In this document: in pieces, positions 33,834 to 37,301 of the stretch
How the letters are laid out: each line of letters opens with the position of its first letter
Position numbering within the stretch: position 1 is the stretch's first letter
Assembly: GCA_946803715.1 (NCBI GenBank)
Contig: CAMPET010000014.1
Location: 321,879 to 359,179 of the forward strand
Direction: 5' to 3'
Source: Beroe ovata
Taxonomy: Eukaryota > Ctenophora > Nuda > Beroida > Beroidae
Length of the DNA stretch: 37,301 nt
Notes under the pieces: model-generated
The model's database searches: none
The model's input: the letters and a program-made list of their open reading frames with translations, nothing else
What the model was told of the DNA's origin: nothing
Made by a program: the position numbers and the translations under genes

Positions 33834-35257
33834 ATGGCCATACGGGGGCCTGCTGGGATCAGTATTTCTAACACAGGAATCATCCTGATATGTGTTTCTG
33901 TGCTCCTCTTATTTGTCTACACGTTCAGGTACGTGAAAATATTACCTTTCGTAATTCGTATGGAAAAATGCCCCTTTCTAGATAATCCAATCCTGATAAC
34001 ATGATGATAACGCGAGATTGACTTTGATATTATAGTGCATGCAACTTTTCGCAACTTTATGTAATTACATATTGCTGAATCATCCCGGTCGACCTTATTT
34101 CCTTTAATATTCTTTCCTCAATCATCGTTCTTTGATTATGGGAATTAAATGTAATGCATAGCATGACACACCGGCACTCTACGTCGCATACTGCTGGCCA
34201 GATCATTCTCTAGCTAGTTATTTCGTGAACACAAACACAAACAAGAGGGAATTTCATAATTATTGTTGCTGCTACGCATCTTGCTGTATCCTCTCCTCTC
34301 CTTACAGTCACCTACCTGGTGATTCCAGAGGTTCGATATCAGAGACGGCCAACTCAATGTACCCACGAGCTAAGTTTGCCAAGGAGTACAAGATCTCAGA
34401 CATTCTCTCAGCTGCAATTTATCTCACTGAGGAAGCAGGCAGATTAGTGAAGGAGATCAGGGAAACCAGTGAGTTTTGAGTACATGATCGTAAAACAAAA
34501 CCAAAAATGGGTTCCATTTGTGATCAATGATCACTTCTTAATGATCACTTCTTGAAGTTTTCCTAATCATAAAACGACCGTTGTAACAGTAAAATTTGTC
34601 AGATGATCTTCACGAAGAGAGTAAAGGTCAGACGAGGGAAGGAGCTAACGATCCCAAAACAGAGGGTGACATGGGCTCACACCGTATCCTCGTGAAGGGA
34701 TTCACCAAGGCATTCCCTGATCTGAATATCGTGAGGTAAGGGGGAAGTCCAGAGCGTTGTTCTAAAGTAATTTCATTAGGTATGTATCTACGTTATGTAT
34801 TGTCTAATTATATTTCATATTGTCTAATTCTGTCTTTTAACCCCAGTGAAGAACATGAAGCTGAATCGATAGATGGAGTAAAGATGCCTCCATTCACCCA
34901 CCCTGACGTTGATCAGATAACAAAACCAGAACTCAACCTCCCTGTGAGTGGTTGCCAGTAGCTGTGAAAACCCCCGTGAACTATACAATACGTCGTTTCT
35001 ATCATACATTGTGTAACTATGTGTCTCATATCCCAAGGTTCTAGCAAGTGACATTACAGTGTGGATTGATCCCCTGGACGCTACACAAGAATACACCGAG
35101 AAACTAACGGAATATGTGACTGTGATGGCATGCGTGGCTGTCAAGGGAGTACCAGTTGCTGGTATCATCAGGAAACCATTCGAGGACACCACATACTGGG
35201 CTTGGGTAAGTGGGGATTAGGTGATTGGATTGACGTGAAATTTTGGTTGTCCGAGTT
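33612..35257. repeat. gPAPP 5' segment, copy 1 of a near-identical duplication
   Basis: Corresponds to about 35577-37191. From exon 2 (34308) to the N at 35258 the two copies look identical base for base, introns included. The part to the left of exon 2 differs by substitutions and about 23 nt of net indel. The copy stops exactly at the N, while copy 2 continues past that point. Confidence 0.9.
33834..35205 (+). CDS. BPNT2: Golgi PAP phosphatase (gPAPP), first five exons, copy 1
   Basis: Golgi-lumen 3'-nucleotidase of the inositol monophosphatase family. It hydrolyses phosphoadenosine phosphate left by sulfotransferases. Exons: 33834-33928, 34308-34468, 34603-34735, 34847-34943 and 35038-35205. 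Phases agree, encoding 218 residues. Seen: a single N-terminal signal anchor (about residues 14-31), [19 protein letters not shown], and metal-site acids E131/E132 and D173/D176 in [13 protein letters not shown]. The C-terminal third, with the WDICAG-type motif, is absent: the next sequence after the fifth donor runs into an N at 35258 and then repeats exon 2 DNA. It is therefore incomplete here, most likely because the assembly joined allelic contigs rather than because the gene is broken. Confidence 0.85.
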
Positions 35258-35258
35258 N

Positions 35259-35535
35259 TCCTCAATCATCGTTCTTTGATTATGGGAATTAAATGTAACG
35301 CATCGCATGACACCCGGGCACTTAACGTCGCATACTGCTGGCCAGATCATTCTCTAGCTAGTTATTTCGTGAACACAAACACAAACAAGAGGGAATTTCA
35401 TAATTATTGTTGCTGCTACGCATCTTGCTGTATCCTCTCCTCTCCTTACAGTCACCTACCTGGTGATTCCAGAGGTTCGATATCAGAGACGGCCAACTCA
35501 ATGTACCCACGAGCTAAGTTTGCCAAGGAGTACAA
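35259..35535 (+). other. Isolated gPAPP intron 1/exon 2 fragment between two Ns
   Basis: A third copy of the end of intron 1 plus the first 84 nt of exon 2 (35452-35535), cut on both sides by single Ns (35258, 35536). Its left part shares variants with copy 2 (AACGCATCGCATGACACCCG). Its right part (GAGGGAATTTCATAATTATT) shares them with copy 1. It looks like a small contig wedged into a gap. Confidence 0.85.
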
Positions 35536-35576
35536 NGTTGCATACTGACTATGGCTGGGCTACTGGAGTAATATTA

Positions 35577-37191
35577 ATCATAGGTGTTAGTCTATCGCTA
35601 TCCATTACAATTTGCCTTCTGCTCAGTCATCCACGGTTGTCACTCCCTTTCCATTTCGACGTTTTGTGATGGGTGTTTCTGGGGTCTCTAGACCCTAATA
35701 CCTGTGAACAGGGAACACGGCATCATTGTAGTACGTAGATAGTTAATTACCCATCCTATTACCCCTCGTCTTTGTTCAAGGTGTTAGATAATGGCCATAC
35801 GGGGGCCAGCTGGGATCAGTATTTCTAACACAGGAATCATCCTGATATGTGTTTCTGTGCTCCTCTTATTTGTCTACACGTTCAGGTACGTGAAGATATT
35901 ACCTTTCGTAATTGGTATGAAAAAATGCCCCTTTCTAGATAATCAAATCCTGATAATAACATGATGATAACGATATTATGGTACATGCAACTTTATGTAA
36001 TCACATATTGCTGAACAATCCCGGTCGACCTTATTTCCTTTAATATTCTTTCCTCAATCATCGTTCTTTGATTATGGGAATTAAATGTAACGCATCGCAT
36101 GACACCCGGGCACTTAACGTCGCATACTGCTGGCCAGATCATTCTCTAGCTAGTTATTTCGTGAACACAAACACAAACAAGAGGGACCTTCATAATTGTT
36201 ATTGCTGCTACGCATCTTGCTGTATTCTCCTCTCCTTACAGTCACCTACCTGGTGATTCCAGAGGTTCGATATCAGAGACGGCCAACTCAATGTACCCAC
36301 GAGCTAAGTTTGCCAAGGAGTACAAGATCTCAGACATTCTCTCAGCTGCAATTTATCTCACTGAGGAAGCAGGCAGATTAGTGAAGGAGATCAGGGAAAC
36401 CAGTGAGTTTTGAGTACATGATCGTAAAACAAAACCAAAAATGGGTTCCATTTGTGATCAATGATCACTTCTTAATGATCACTTCTTGAAGTTTTCCTAA
36501 TCATAAAACGACCGTTGTAACAGTAAAATTTGTCAGATGATCTTCACGAAGAGAGTAAAGGTCAGACGAGGGAAGGAGCTAACGATCCCAAAACAGAGGG
36601 TGACATGGGCTCACACCGTATCCTCGTGAAGGGATTCACCAAGGCATTCCCTGATCTGAATATCGTGAGGTAAGGGGGAAGTCCAGAGCGTTGTTCTAAA
36701 GTAATTTCATTAGGTATGTATCTACGTTATGTATTGTCTAATTATATTTCATATTGTCTAATTCTGTCTTTTAACCCCAGTGAAGAACATGAAGCTGAAT
36801 CGATAGATGGAGTAAAGATGCCTCCATTCACCCACCCTGACGTTGATCAGATAACAAAACCAGAACTCAACCTCCCTGTGAGTGGTTGCCAGTAGCTGTG
36901 AAAACCCCCGTGAACTATACAATACGTCGTTTCTATCATACATTGTGTAACTATGTGTCTCATATCCCAAGGTTCTAGCAAGTGACATTACAGTGTGGAT
37001 TGATCCCCTGGACGCTACACAAGAATACACCGAGAAACTAACGGAATATGTGACTGTGATGGCATGCGTGGCTGTCAAGGGAGTACCAGTTGCTGGTATC
37101 ATCAGGAAACCATTCGAGGACACCACATACTGGGCTTGGGTAAGTGGGGATTAGGTGATTGGATTGACGTGAAATTTTGGTTGTCCGAGTT
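35577..37191. repeat. gPAPP 5' segment, copy 2 of a near-identical duplication
   Basis: Second copy of 33612-35257. It starts just after the N at 35536 and runs on beyond the copied part into unique intron sequence (TTCTAATGGTCTTTGAGC), so it is the copy that probably leads to the rest of the gene. Confidence 0.9.
35791..37139 (+). CDS. BPNT2: Golgi PAP phosphatase (gPAPP), first five exons, copy 2 (runs off window)
   Basis: Exons 35791-35885, 36242-36402, 36537-36669, 36781-36877 and 36972-37139 encode the same 218 residues as copy 1, with the same anchor and metal-binding motifs. The intron after residue 218 starts with GTAAGT and is still open at the window end, so the remaining C-terminal exons should lie to the right. 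Exons 2-5 and their introns are identical to copy 1. If the duplication is an assembly error, this copy and copy 1 are the two alleles of one gene. Confidence 0.85.
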
Positions 37192-37301
37192 TCTAATGGT
37201 CTTTGAGCTATGGTAGAAGCTTCAAGTCAATCGGTCGATCTGTTTTGGAGCTATCCTCAAATGCTCACTCAAACTGACATGTTTTGGGTCGAAAAGGCGT
37301 T

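Noticed and set aside
34824-35192. 122-codon minus-strand frame seen twice (also 36758-37126)
   Set aside because: It is the antisense of gPAPP exons 4-5, repeated only because the segment is duplicated.
33834-37139. Two functional tandem gPAPP paralogues
   Set aside because: Copies break at Ns and are identical even in introns, and copy 1 lacks the C-terminal exons. Assembly duplication is the simpler explanation.

Overview
This looks like a piece of an animal nuclear genome. The sequence is AT-rich, the genes are split by spliceosomal introns (mostly about 75-200 nt, GT...AG), and the protein set is typical of metazoans: a Rheb GTPase with a CAAX box, a golgin-97-type GRIP golgin, a Golgi-resident PAP phosphatase, a MARCHF1/8-type RING-CH ligase, a stand-alone DHFR not fused to thymidylate synthase, elongin B and cytosolic PNGase. 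Introns and gene spacing are too compact for a vertebrate. A non-vertebrate, possibly early-branching animal is my best guess, but the phylum cannot be fixed from this window.

Layout. 1-2452: no recognisable gene. 2453-4504 (+): long-chain acyl-CoA synthetase (ACSL1/5/6 type). 4505-6375: 3' flank plus a small family of GC-rich hairpin repeats. 6376-7173 (-): MARCHF1/8-like membrane E3 ligase. 7185-14012: about 6.8 kb with no gene found, several micro/minisatellites and one N. 14013-16388 (-): Rheb, 4 coding exons. 16409-18475: divergent intergenic region carrying a short inverted repeat and a CpG-rich palindromic element. 18476-19273 (+): elongin B, 4 exons. 20677-21802: two tRNA-Glu(UUC) genes (-) around a duplicated ~290-bp segment with an N gap. 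21897-24186 (+): PNGase/NGLY1, 9 exons. 24290-24600: second copy of the CpG-rich element. 25245-27199 (+): FEN1, 7 exons. 27656-28957 (+): NSUN6. 29160-30166 (+): DHFR, 5 exons. 30630-32711 (+): golgin-97. 33834-37301 (+): 5' exons of a gPAPP (BPNT2/IMPAD1) gene appearing twice plus a third fragment, separated by single N characters. This is most likely uncollapsed haplotypes in the assembly.

The genes do not form one pathway. They are housekeeping functions: lipid activation, ubiquitin ligases and their adaptor, ER-associated degradation, TORC1 signalling, DNA replication, tRNA methylation, folate metabolism, Golgi tethering and sulfation by-product clearance. From NGLY1 onward they all lie head to tail on the + strand, with only 202-463 nt between FEN1, NSUN6, DHFR and golgin-97. 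In all ten gene models a candidate 3' splice site lies 0-29 nt upstream of the start codon. Together with the tight spacing, this raises the possibility of spliced-leader trans-splicing, or of systematic 5'UTR introns. Exon boundaries below were set by hand from GT/AG sites, reading-frame phase and recalled family alignments; no database search was run.
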